From contig JAFYCU010000248.1 of assembly GCA_017545095.1 (NCBI GenBank), positions 1 through 21,934 of the forward strand: 21,934 nucleotides of DNA, given 5' to 3'. Below are positions 9,277 through 16,264 of this stretch, one piece after another. The notes under the pieces were generated by a model that worked only from the letters and a program-made list of their open reading frames with translations, did not search any database and was not told the origin of the DNA. A program made the translations under genes and the position numbers. The DNA is from Muribaculaceae bacterium. Lineage in GTDB: Bacteria; Bacteroidota; Bacteroidia; Bacteroidales; Muribaculaceae. How positions within the stretch are numbered: position 1 is the first letter of the stretch; the number at the start of each line of letters is the position of its first letter.

Positions 9277-9397
9277 CAATTTAAACAAGGAGCCGTTCGG
9301 CTCAACTAAAATTGATAGGCAACAAACAATAATTATACTTGAATTTTGGTTATGAAGAAGGTGTGCTTTTGTGAAAAAGTACACTTTCGCTTTTTTT
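9277..9397 (+). ncRNA. Candidate small RNA of about 120 nt
   Basis: The 318-bp gap between der and the tRNA holds a -7 box (9263-9270), a small GC hairpin (GAGCCG/CGGCTC at 9290-9303), an AU-rich middle, and a strong hairpin with a T-run at 9361-9397. Together they outline a discrete transcript. It does not resemble SRP RNA, 6S RNA, tmRNA or RNase P RNA as far as I can see. A 25-codon ORF (ATG at 9352, TAA at 9427) overlaps the terminator and reads past it, so it is probably not translated from this RNA. The call rests only on promoter and terminator placement. Confidence 0.4.
9361..9397 (+). terminator. Rho-independent terminator of the candidate small RNA
   Basis: A 10-bp stem (9361-9370 with 9375-9384, one G-T pair) closes a GTGA tetraloop. 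It is followed by TTTCGC and then seven T residues (9391-9397). Confidence 0.65.
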
Positions 9398-9410
9398 ATC
9401 GGGCTATTTC

Positions 9411-9441
9411 TTGGCCATTCGCCAATTAATGCGTAACTTTG
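9411..9441 (+). promoter_or_regulatory. Promoter of the tRNA(CAT) gene
   Basis: TTGG at 9411-9414 (-33 region) lies 19 bp before TAACTTTG at 9434-9441 (-7 box, TAnnTTTG). The expected start near 9448 is about 28 nt before the mature tRNA 5' end. Confidence 0.7.
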
Positions 9442-9475
9442 CAGCCGCTTTTGCAGCACACACGGCCCAAAAGCC

Positions 9476-9549
9476 GGTCCTATAGCTCAGTTGGTTAGAG
9501 CACCTGACTCATAATCAGGGAGTCCTTGGTTCAAGCCCAAGTGGGACCA
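9476..9549 (+). tRNA. tRNA with CAT anticodon (elongator Met, or Ile2 after lysidine modification)
   Basis: A 74-nt cloverleaf. The acceptor stem GGTCCTA/TGGGACC pairs fully (one T-G) with discriminator A at 9549. The D arm is GCTC/GAGC, the anticodon stem CCTGA/TCAGG with loop CTCATAA (anticodon 9510-9512), and the T arm CTTGG/CCAAG with loop TTCAAGC. CCA is not encoded. It is not the initiator: position 1-72 is a normal G-C pair and the anticodon stem lacks the three G-C pairs of initiators. The acceptor stem has C4-G69 and C5-G68, which I recall as features favouring the lysidine synthetase TilS, so tRNA-Ile2 is a real alternative to elongator Met. Confidence 0.93.
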
Positions 9550-9558
9550 CGCACAGCA

Positions 9559-9591
9559 CCGCCAATACATTAATATTCAATGTATTGGCGG
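9559..9591 (+). terminator. Hairpin after the tRNA(CAT)
   Basis: A perfect 13-bp stem (9559-9571 with 9579-9591) with a 7-base loop starts 9 bp after the tRNA. Only a short T-run (TTTGCATTATT) follows, so termination strength is uncertain. The rest of the gap (9592-9730) shows no gene I can support. Confidence 0.6.
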
Positions 9592-9731
9592 TTTGCATTA
9601 TTGTAAACGTTTCTGTTTTGTTTCTAACCACCCCATTAGCTTTTACCGCATACTCAACACAACTTGGTAGTGGAGCCTTTCGTAGATGACCGATGGCTGC
9701 ACGATAAACGGAGAATGCCGCATCTTGCTCC

Positions 9732-9780
9732 ATAAAACAGCCGGTGGCGCTACCCTGTGGATGGGTTGCGCCACTGGCTG
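9732..9780 (-). terminator. Terminator of the large minus-strand secreted-protein gene
   Basis: A 13-bp stem with one mismatch (9738-9750 with 9768-9780) encloses a second short stem (CCC/GGG). On the minus strand it is followed by TTTTATG. It lies 66 bp past the stop codon of the gene ending at 9846. Confidence 0.65.
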
Positions 9781-9787
9781 TGGAATA

Positions 9788-9830
9788 CTCATAGCTCTGC
9801 CGGAATTGCATGCCGGCTGGGTTCTATGAG
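9788..9830. other. Second stem-loop in the 3' region of the large minus-strand gene
   Basis: CTCATAG (9788-9794) pairs with CTATGAG (9824-9830), and inside it GCCGG (9799-9803) pairs with CCGGC (9813-9817). It lies between the stop codon at 9846 and the terminator hairpin, so it would be in the 3' UTR. No T-run follows on either side. Confidence 0.45.
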
Positions 9831-9845
9831 CTTAGTGTGTCATGC

Positions 9846-12800
9846 TCATTTCACCACCTTGGTGGTGCTAACGGTGCCGTCGGTGTAGCGTGTGACCACG
9901 ATGTTGATGCCGTCGAAGGGCTTGTCGCTCTTGATTCCGGCAGCATTGACGTAGGTCACGCTCTCCACCTGTCCGTTTGCGTTGACATCGGCCACACCGG
10001 TGATGATTTCGTCGCTCACCGAGTTGCCCACGGGCACGAGGGTGTAGTTGGTTGAGCTGTTGGCGTCACCCTTCTTCACACGTCGCGGTGCGGGAGTGGC
10101 CTCATCGCTCTCCCAAGGAGCGTTCAGGCGCACGATGGCCTTGAGCATCACTTGCTTGTTGGTGTAGGCTTCCAGTGCATCGCCAATGAAGGTGTTGTCG
10201 ATGTTGAGCACCTGCCCAGGATCGGATGCGTTGCTGTAGGCACGCAGAGCACCGTTGGCATAGTAGCCAGCCACCTCTGCGATGCAGTTGCCCGGCACGT
10301 CGATGAGTTGCTCCATGTTGATGGTCTCGGGCACCACCTCGTCGGTGCGGTCACCGGGTTGTGGTGTGGCGGCGAGGGTAATCACCGGGTTGGTGTTCAG
10401 GTCAGAGACAACACCCTTCACACCCACGATGCTGGCAGCATTCTGCAGGGTTTCGAGCATGTCGCTGGTGATGGTGGTGCCAATCCAGTTACCGTTGCCA
10501 TCGGTGAGGATGGCGGTGCCGTCGGCCTCGACATCGGCCACGAGCAGGTCGTCGCTAATGCGCAGGGCGGTGCCTTCCTCGACCTGGAGGGCCTCGGCGA
10601 GGGTGTACTCGGGCAGCGGACGCTCGAGGACGATGTCCTTGGTCATGGTCTCGGTGATGTCGAGCGTCTCGGTGTAGGTCTCGAAGCCCTCGGCCTCGAC
10701 GGTGAGCGTGTAGCCCTCGCCAGCCTGGATGATTTCGACACTGTAGTTACCATCGGCATCGGTGGTGGCCTCATAGAGCTTGCCATCCTGGGTGAAGGTC
10801 AGCTGGGCGCCCTCCACGGGGTTCTCGCCGTCGGTGACGGTGCCGCTCACAGTGGCGGGTTCGCCCTCGACGTAGATCACGATGGTGGGCAGGAAGGTGC
10901 TGAGGCTAAGCTGTGACTCGGTGAGCGAATTAATCTTTTCCTCGCCCACGGGAGTGGCAGCTCCGTCCATCTTCCACACCTCCGACTGATAGCGGCCAGT
11001 CACATCGGTTCCGTAGAACGAGACACGCGAGGCCCTGTAGGAGTCGTTGTCGTCACTCACCACAATCTCCAGCGTGTTACCATCATAGATAATAGGCTCG
11101 GTGAAGGTGTAAGTCATCTCACCATCTCGGGTGTTGTCGAACGGTTCGTCAAGTTCACCACAGTCAAACACCTGGGTGAGTCCATCGAGGCTGATGGGAA
11201 CCTCCTTGGCGTCGGTGAAGGTGGTCTTCTGGCTGTTGCCGGCCCAGATGCGGAAGTCGGGCATGTCCCAGATGAAGTCGTTGGCCTGGTAGAGGAAGCC
11301 AATCTTCACAATCTTGTCGCCTGCCTTCACTTGTCCGGCCATGTCGTCGGCGGTGTAGAGGAACTTGCCACCACTGTGGTAGTAGTACAGAGTGGTGTGC
11401 GGAATCGCGTTGTTGAGGTCGGTACCCTCGTTAATGACGATACCGTCCACGGCGTTCTCCTCGGCCACCTCGACGGTGAGCGCGGCGCTGGCCACGCTGT
11501 AGTCCTCGACGGTGGCAACCACCCGCAGGGTGTGCGTGCCGGCCTCGTGAGGCATATAGGTGAACGTGAGTTCGATATCGTCTTCAAGGTTGGCAACCTC
11601 CTGGATATCAACCACATTCTCGCCGTCCATCAGGCTCACGCTGAAGCTGTCGGCCTCAGGCTTCATGTTGCGCAGCACAGCGGTGTAGGTGGCGCTCTTG
11701 TTCACCATGCCCTTGGTGGGACCGGCGAAGTCGGAGATCATAGCATCGTGTGCCAGGTTGGCCAGCGTGCCACCGAAGATGTCGTCGATGGCCGCGCCAT
11801 AGACATCGAACATGAAGTAGTAGGTGCCCTCGGCAGGCAGCGTGAGCGTGTTGTTGACGAACTCGCTGTGTTCGGTGGTCACACCATCAAAATCAACCCA
11901 GTCAACACGGTTGGTCGAGTAAGAAACCGTCACGATCGGGCTGAATGCCACGCCATAGGTGGTCAGGTGCAGGTCGAGACCGGTCTCAGCGTTGAACTCA
12001 ACAGCCGGGCTGATCAGCTCACCATCATCGTAGTTGATAATCGACACGTAAGCCAACTTTTTATTATAGGTGTCATCGGGACTACCGAAGGTTGACGAGC
12101 TGCGGTCGCTGAACGTATAGCTTGAGCCCACAATCCAGGTGGCATCAAGGTCGTCCTCGAAGTCCTCGAGGAACGTGGTCTCGTTCAGGCAGGCAGCGCT
12201 GGCGGCCACGGTGAAGTCGCCGGCATTGGTGGCGATGGTGGCCACGGTGCCGTCGAACACGCCGGGAGTGGCGAAGGTGGCGGTGACAGTCACCTGCTGG
12301 TCGCCCTCGACGGTTCCGCTCAGCGGCGCGATGGTCACACCCTCGACGGGCGTGATTTCGTAGGTGAGCGGTGCGGTGCCCTCGTTGGCGAGCACGAAGT
12401 TCATCGTGCGCGAGCCGCGGAACACACCCACATCGGTCTTCTCGGGCAAAGCGGTGCCATCGGCATTCAGCAGGGAGGCAATGGGCACCTGGGCGCGCAC
12501 GTTGATGTAGTCGGTAATCGCATAGCTGAGGGTCATGTCCTCGATTACCTCGAAACGCACCAGCTGCGAGGGCTGCAAATCGGCGGGGGTGTAGTCAAAC
12601 TCAATGGACTGACTGGCGGTGACCCCCTGTGCGAGGGCGTTGCCGGCGATGGTGGCCAGCGGGGTTGCCAAGTCATCGGCACTGAAAACCATCAGGTTGT
12701 AGTCGCCAGCGGCCACATCGGTGAGGCCGTTGTTGGTCACGACAACGTCAAACTGGAAGTGAGCCGTGCCGTTGTTGTCGACAGTAGCGTTGTCGGGCAC

Positions 12801-15026
12801 GTCCTCCAGGCCGTCGATACGCAGGCTGGGTGCCATCACCACCTCGTCGGCGGCGAAGAAGTCCATCTCGGCATAGCCCATGAGGATGGCCACGCGGCCG
12901 CTCTCAGGCATGTTGAACGTGCCATAGCTCCACTCGTCGGCGCTCAGCGCGGGAATCCAGTTCACTGTCACCTCGCTGCCTTCCGAGCCGGTGGAGGCGA
13001 GGATGGTGCCGTCGGCGTCCACGTTGAACACGCGGAAGCGGTTGCTCGTGTACTGATACTGGGTGTGCTTGGCGGTGATGAACACGTCGCCCCGGATTTC
13101 AGGCGAAATCAGGTAGTAGAGGTAATAGACGTAGTCCTCGCGGCTCGACACCTTGTTGAAGGCGATGGCCTTGCCGCCACCGTCCACGTCCATCACGTCG
13201 ATAGCGTAGTCGCTCTCTTCGTAGTCGCTGACGTTGGTGAGCGTGGTGCCCTGCACCTTCACGGCCTTCCAGCCAGCGGGAATCTTGGCCTCGGCGGTGA
13301 TGGCGTCGAAGGTCTCCTGATAGCCGGTGGGCACGGCCAGACCCGTACCGGTGATGGTGACGGTCTTGGTGCCTGCCTGTCCGCCATCGATGGTGAGCGT
13401 GGCCGTGAAGTCGCCGCCCTGGGTGGGTGCGAAGGTCACCGGCACGTTGACATAGGCAGCGGCGGCCAATTCAGCGGCAGTGTAGTCGGTCGAGAACGGA
13501 GCCGCGAGGCCCGACACTGCGGGCGTGATGGCCTGTGCACCGCTGTTGGTCACCTTCACGTTGAGGGTCTTGCTGCCACCCACTACCACGGTGCCAAAGT
13601 CGATGCTCTCGGCATTCACGGTCATGGCATAGTCCTGAGGCTCGGCGTAGGAAATCTTTACCTTGGGCAGGAACTGCGTATTGGTGGAGCGGTAGCAGCC
13701 CGAGGCATAATCCATCGACTCGCCGTACCAATTAATATGCTCGTAAGTACCCTTGACGTTGACATTCGAGCCAAAGGCCAGGTTGCCTCCGGAATAGGTC
13801 ATCGGGGTGTTGAACACAAACGTCAACTCCTTGCCACCCGGCGACATGGCACCTTTCCACACCTCGGTGAGGTCGTCAACCGTGGCCGAAAGTGCGCCTA
13901 CATCGCTGGTCTCTCCGGCATAGAACGACAGTTCGCCGCCATTGAGCGTAGCGCGGTCATTGGTGGAATAGAACGTCACGCTGGTGATTTGCTTGCCCAC
14001 CAGCGACGTGAGCTTTGACGACGGATAGATGAAGCGGGTCTTCGTGTCTTTAGTGTCATAGTAGTATCCATAGATGGGGATTCCCTCATTGGTGGCCAAC
14101 GAACCCGTGGAACCGTCGCAGAGAATGAGGACCATCTCACCTGAACCGCTGAGCGACACGTTGAACGTGCCTGCATCGCCGCAGTTGATGGTCATCGCGC
14201 CAGTGTACTCACCCACCGCAGTGGGACTGAACGTCACGGGGATGGTCATCGTGGCACGGCTGGCCAGTTCGGTGGCGGTGTAGGTGGTGCTGAAGGGGGC
14301 TGCCAAGCCGCTCACCGTGGGGGTGACGGCATTGTTGCCGCGGTTCTTCAGCGTCACGTTGAGCGTGGTGCTGGTGTTCACTCCTTGGATATCAAAGGCC
14401 AAGCTCTCGTCCAAAACATCCACCAGGTAGTCGGGCCTCTCTCCAGCTGTGTAATTGAATGTGGCCTTGGGCAGGAACGTCACTGCGTTGCCACTCGAAC
14501 TGGAGGACGACGAGACGCTGTACCGCGAGGTGTTGGTATTCTGGTCTTCGCCATACCAATAAACACGAGGGCAATTGCCGCCTGTCGACGTCAAATCGAC
14601 ACGAATGGCAAGATTGCCTCCCTCATAATCGTAGGGATTGTCGAAGGTAATCACATACTCGTTGCTGCCCGATGCTGGAGTGCCGGAAAAACACTCGGTA
14701 AGGCCGGTAGGCAGACCGGTAAGCTCGGTGGATTCCACTTCACCGATTGAAACTTTAATGGAACCTCCCGAAAATGAGAAACTGTCGTTTGCATAGAACT
14801 TGATGGACTCGATTGTCCCACCTTCCATGTCCGCGAGCATATCGGCAGGATAAACCATTGCACCGATATACCGGGTGTCGTAATAGTACCCATAGAGGGG
14901 CACGTACTGGTTTGTTGAGCCTGTGCCCTCGCACACGGTGAGGGTCTCTCCCCGCGCCCATGAGGACGCGCACAGCACGCAGAACAACAAACATAGTCGT
15001 AGAAAAACTCTTTGTCGCATACGCAT
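9846..15026 (-). CDS. Very large secreted multidomain adhesin-like protein (1726 aa)
   Basis: A signal peptide (residues 1 to about 26) with no lipobox indicates export. Domains, by eye: module 1 (about 28-194); HYDIN/ASH-type Ig domain (197-297); module 2 (299-461); second Ig (464-562) sharing TPxVSGLAAPFST with the first; choice-of-anchor-J-type beta-sandwich from ETFDAI (565-733); CARDB-like (734-845); third Ig (846-945); second anchor-J-like from DFEDDL (950-1095); CARDB-like (1096-1190); module 3 (1195-1387); carboxypeptidase-regulatory-like fold (1390-1467); OB-like region (1472-1650); short tail ending TDGTVSTTKVVK. The three modules share a YYY motif, a GG/GN-L turn and a final LP-x-hydrophobic strand. 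The tail resembles those of many exported Bacteroidales proteins and may be a sorting signal. No catalytic domain is visible; a surface binding or structural role is inferred. The gene is monocistronic with its own promoter and terminator. Confidence 0.85.
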   Translation of the reverse strand: MRMRQRVFLRLCLLFCVLCASSWARGETLTVCEGTGSTNQYVPLYGYYYDTRYIGAMVYPADMLADMEGGTIESIKFYANDSFSFSGGSIKVSIGEVESTELTGLPTGLTECFSGTPASGSNEYVITFDNPYDYEGGNLAIRVDLTSTGGNCPRVYWYGEDQNTNTSRYSVSSSSSSSGNAVTFLPKATFNYTAGERPDYLVDVLDESLAFDIQGVNTSTTLNVTLKNRGNNAVTPTVSGLAAPFSTTYTATELASRATMTIPVTFSPTAVGEYTGAMTINCGDAGTFNVSLSGSGEMVLILCDGSTGSLATNEGIPIYGYYYDTKDTKTRFIYPSSKLTSLVGKQITSVTFYSTNDRATLNGGELSFYAGETSDVGALSATVDDLTEVWKGAMSPGGKELTFVFNTPMTYSGGNLAFGSNVNVKGTYEHINWYGESMDYASGCYRSTNTQFLPKVKISYAEPQDYAMTVNAESIDFGTVVVGGSKTLNVKVTNSGAQAITPAVSGLAAPFSTDYTAAELAAAAYVNVPVTFAPTQGGDFTATLTIDGGQAGTKTVTITGTGLAVPTGYQETFDAITAEAKIPAGWKAVKVQGTTLTNVSDYEESDYAIDVMDVDGGGKAIAFNKVSSREDYVYYLYYLISPEIRGDVFITAKHTQYQYTSNRFRVFNVDADGTILASTGSEGSEVTVNWIPALSADEWSYGTFNMPESGRVAILMGYAEMDFFAADEVVMAPSLRIDGLEDVPDNATVDNNGTAHFQFDVVVTNNGLTDVAAGDYNLMVFSADDLATPLATIAGNALAQGVTASQSIEFDYTPADLQPSQLVRFEVIEDMTLSYAITDYINVRAQVPIASLLNADGTALPEKTDVGVFRGSRTMNFVLANEGTAPLTYEITPVEGVTIAPLSGTVEGDQQVTVTATFATPGVFDGTVATIATNAGDFTVAASAACLNETTFLEDFEDDLDATWIVGSSYTFSDRSSSTFGSPDDTYNKKLAYVSIINYDDGELISPAVEFNAETGLDLHLTTYGVAFSPIVTVSYSTNRVDWVDFDGVTTEHSEFVNNTLTLPAEGTYYFMFDVYGAAIDDIFGGTLANLAHDAMISDFAGPTKGMVNKSATYTAVLRNMKPEADSFSVSLMDGENVVDIQEVANLEDDIELTFTYMPHEAGTHTLRVVATVEDYSVASAALTVEVAEENAVDGIVINEGTDLNNAIPHTTLYYYHSGGKFLYTADDMAGQVKAGDKIVKIGFLYQANDFIWDMPDFRIWAGNSQKTTFTDAKEVPISLDGLTQVFDCGELDEPFDNTRDGEMTYTFTEPIIYDGNTLEIVVSDDNDSYRASRVSFYGTDVTGRYQSEVWKMDGAATPVGEEKINSLTESQLSLSTFLPTIVIYVEGEPATVSGTVTDGENPVEGAQLTFTQDGKLYEATTDADGNYSVEIIQAGEGYTLTVEAEGFETYTETLDITETMTKDIVLERPLPEYTLAEALQVEEGTALRISDDLLVADVEADGTAILTDGNGNWIGTTITSDMLETLQNAASIVGVKGVVSDLNTNPVITLAATPQPGDRTDEVVPETINMEQLIDVPGNCIAEVAGYYANGALRAYSNASDPGQVLNIDNTFIGDALEAYTNKQVMLKAIVRLNAPWESDEATPAPRRVKKGDANSSTNYTLVPVGNSVSDEIITGVADVNANGQVESVTYVNAAGIKSDKPFDGINIVVTRYTDGTVSTTKVVK

Positions 15027-15070
15027 AAAAGTTTAGGTTAATAATATAAAGATGGTAAACTTCTCGGCTG

Positions 15071-15102
15071 CAAAATTACGACAAGATTTCGGTTTGTGCA
15101 AA
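15071..15102 (-). promoter_or_regulatory. Promoter of the large minus-strand gene
   Basis: On the minus strand TTTG (15102-15099) lies 20 bp before TAATTTTG (15078-15071), an excellent match to the Bacteroidetes -33/-7 pattern. The predicted start near 15065 gives a leader of about 38 nt before the ATG at 15026. Confidence 0.82.
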
Positions 15103-15110
15103 TAAAAAGG
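15083..15110. repeat. 28-bp direct repeat, copy 1 (overlaps promoter)
   Basis: This block is identical over 28 bp to 15201-15228. It contains the TTTG -33 element of the promoter for the large minus-strand gene. Confidence 0.9.
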
Positions 15111-15200
15111 GGTCTGTGACGGATCGTGTGGATGGTTGATTAGACTAAAAGGACATCATGAGCAAAAAATAGAACGACTTAAAGATGTTACAAGCATCCG

Positions 15201-15228
15201 AAGATTTCGGTTTGTGCAAATAAAAAGG
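15201..15228. repeat. 28-bp direct repeat, copy 2
   Basis: Identical to 15083-15110, 118 bp away. It carries the same TTTG on the minus strand, but no TAnnTTTG box lies at the right distance, so it is probably not a second promoter. The 90 bp between the copies holds nothing I recognise. Confidence 0.9.
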
Positions 15229-15263
15229 CAACTACCGCGAAGTTATCCCCTATTAGAATTGGG

Positions 15264-15524
15264 AGCTTTTAGCTGCTCCCCTAAAGGGAGCTGTCACTCT
15301 GCCCCTGCCCGAGGGGAGGTGGCCAAAGGCTGGAGGGGAGGGGGTGACTGAGGAGTATGATGTTACGCACGTTTTTTGGCAATGCAATTGATTTGGAAAT
15401 CATACCCTCCCAGCCCCAATACTCCCCCTAACCCCCTCTATTAGCTCTATTAGAGGGGGCACCGCTCATCTTAGAGGGGGAGCTGTTGAAACAATCATTG
15501 TGGGGACAACTTTGCGAAATTGCC
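15264..15524. mobile_element. MITE-like intergenic element, copy 1 (long form)
   Basis: A GC-rich, highly palindromic, non-coding stretch. It shares a 32-bp perfect core (15346-15377) with a second copy at 19099-19283, and its flanking arms are also related: TTTTAGCTGCTCC on the left, then CCCCCT, a TTAGAGGGGGAGCT arm, and a diverged CAACTT...TTGCC end on the right. The outer arms form an imperfect inverted repeat (AGCTCC... against ...GGAGCT, and GGAGTATG against CATACCCTCC). This copy is longer than the second because of an extra palindromic insert of about 45 bp in the left arm and a repeated CTCTATTAG block in the right. No transposase is encoded. ORFs across it are not credible genes. 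The remainder of the 15027-15664 gap holds the promoters and direct repeats listed separately. Confidence 0.72.
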
Positions 15525-15620
15525 AATAACCGCACCGAAACATTCAGATGACTCGGCCAGCAGCATCCCCCCGTGCAGGCAAGGAATGAAATGTTAATTT
15601 TTGTAAGATGCGATAAAAAA

Positions 15621-15652
15621 TTTGGCCACGTGTGAAAAAAGCAGTACCTTTG
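15621..15652 (+). promoter_or_regulatory. Promoter of tRNA-Leu
   Basis: TTTG at 15621-15624 lies 20 bp before TACCTTTG at 15645-15652. The start would be near 15659, a few bases before the mature 5' end. Confidence 0.85.
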
Positions 15653-15664
15653 CAGCCGCTATGA

Positions 15665-15748
15665 GCCCAGATGGCGGAATCGGTAGACGCGTTGGTCTCA
15701 AACACCAATGGGGTAACACCCGTGCCGGTTCGACCCCGGCTCTGGGTA
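15665..15748 (+). tRNA. tRNA-Leu (anticodon CAA)
   Basis: An 84-nt class II tRNA with a long variable arm (GGGGTAACACCC). The acceptor stem is GCCCAGA/TCTGGGT with a G1-T72 wobble and discriminator A. The anticodon stem TTGGT/ACCAA carries loop CTCAAAC with anticodon CAA at 15699-15701, reading UUG. The T arm is GCCGG/CCGGC with loop TTCGACC. CCA is not encoded. Confidence 0.96.
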
Positions 15749-15767
15749 CGGCTTTAGCAAGCAAAGG

Positions 15768-15803
15768 CACTGAAACTCAACGAGTTTTGGTGTCTTTCTT
15801 TTT
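15768..15803 (+). terminator. Rho-independent terminator of tRNA-Leu
   Basis: An 11-bp stem (15768-15778 with 15782-15792, two G-T pairs) with a 3-base loop is followed by TCTTTCTTTTT. Confidence 0.8.
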
Positions 15804-15963
15804 ACTTGCACATTACTTGAAGCAAATTAATGCTATAATCGATCTTTATTTTGATTGCAAAGAAGCTAAATAAAAAGAAAAATGAAGGAAACTAAAACCC
15901 TGCTTTAACCTCCTCCCAACCTCTCAATGCCTTATACATAGACAAACAACTATTCTTACAACG

Positions 15964-16014
15964 CTGACCCTGAGACGGCCTGTATAATACCAACAACACA
16001 GGCGCTAGGGTCAG
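15964..16014. other. Two-tier stem-loop in gene-free region
   Basis: CTGACCCT (15964-15971) pairs perfectly with AGGGTCAG (16007-16014), and inside it GCCTGT (15978-15983) pairs perfectly with ACAGGC (15998-16003). No T-run or clear promoter is attached. Apart from this and the 41-bp repeat, I see nothing supportable in 15804-16264. Confidence 0.45.
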
Positions 16015-16155
16015 GATACAATATAATTTCGATGGATACGGAGCGCAAGCGAAGAGTTTGCACCACCGCCCATCACCTGAGCGCTATCATCCCTTTCATG
16101 ACTTTCAGCCTTAAGCCGCTGATGACTTTGACTGGGAGAGCTCGAAGAAAAACGG

Positions 16156-16196
16156 AACCACGGCCGAAGAGGTCATGATTCCGTTCTTCTTTTTTT
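16156..16196. repeat. 41-bp direct repeat, copy 1, within a terminator-like hairpin
   Basis: Identical over 41 bp to 17496-17536. Here AACGGAA (16151-16157) pairs with TTCCGTT (16179-16185). The stem is followed by a T-run on the plus strand, and by TTTTTCTTC on the minus strand once the stem closes at AACGGAA. It lies 69 bp past the stop of the minus-strand dockerin/SUMF1 gene and can serve as its terminator. Confidence 0.8.
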
Positions 16197-16264
16197 CTTT
16201 CTTGTTGCTTTTGCTTCAGCAGTCTTTAGATCTGCTTTTTCTCCCTTCTTGAGGTGAGTGGAGA

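Noticed and set aside
9352..9429. 25-codon ORF starting MKKVCFCEK
   Set aside because: It passes through the terminator hairpin and T-run; lysine and phenylalanine content just reflects the A/T-rich stem and tail.
9515..9811. 98-residue minus-strand ORF ending in PLGLEPRTP
   Set aside because: Its end is the antisense of the tRNA(CAT) gene and the rest crosses terminator hairpins; this peptide ending is a well-known artefact of ORFs running through tRNA genes.
10152..14018. Long plus-strand ORFs (254, 254 and 419 residues) opposite the 1726-residue gene
   Set aside because: All are antisense shadows of the GC-rich minus-strand frame, which has a promoter, signal peptide, clear domains and terminator.
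15083..15228. CRISPR-like direct repeats
   Set aside because: Only two copies with a 90-bp gap and no cas genes; no CRISPR array is seen anywhere in the window.
15136..15351. 71-residue plus-strand ORF
   Set aside because: It spans the 28-bp repeat and the MITE-like element; composition follows the repeats and no start signal is present.
15622..15873. 83-residue plus-strand ORF
   Set aside because: It runs through the complete tRNA-Leu and its terminator, so it is not a gene.
15882..15908. Tiny ORF MKETKTLL after an A-rich stretch, a possible leader peptide
   Set aside because: Eight codons, no promoter, no downstream gene on that strand.
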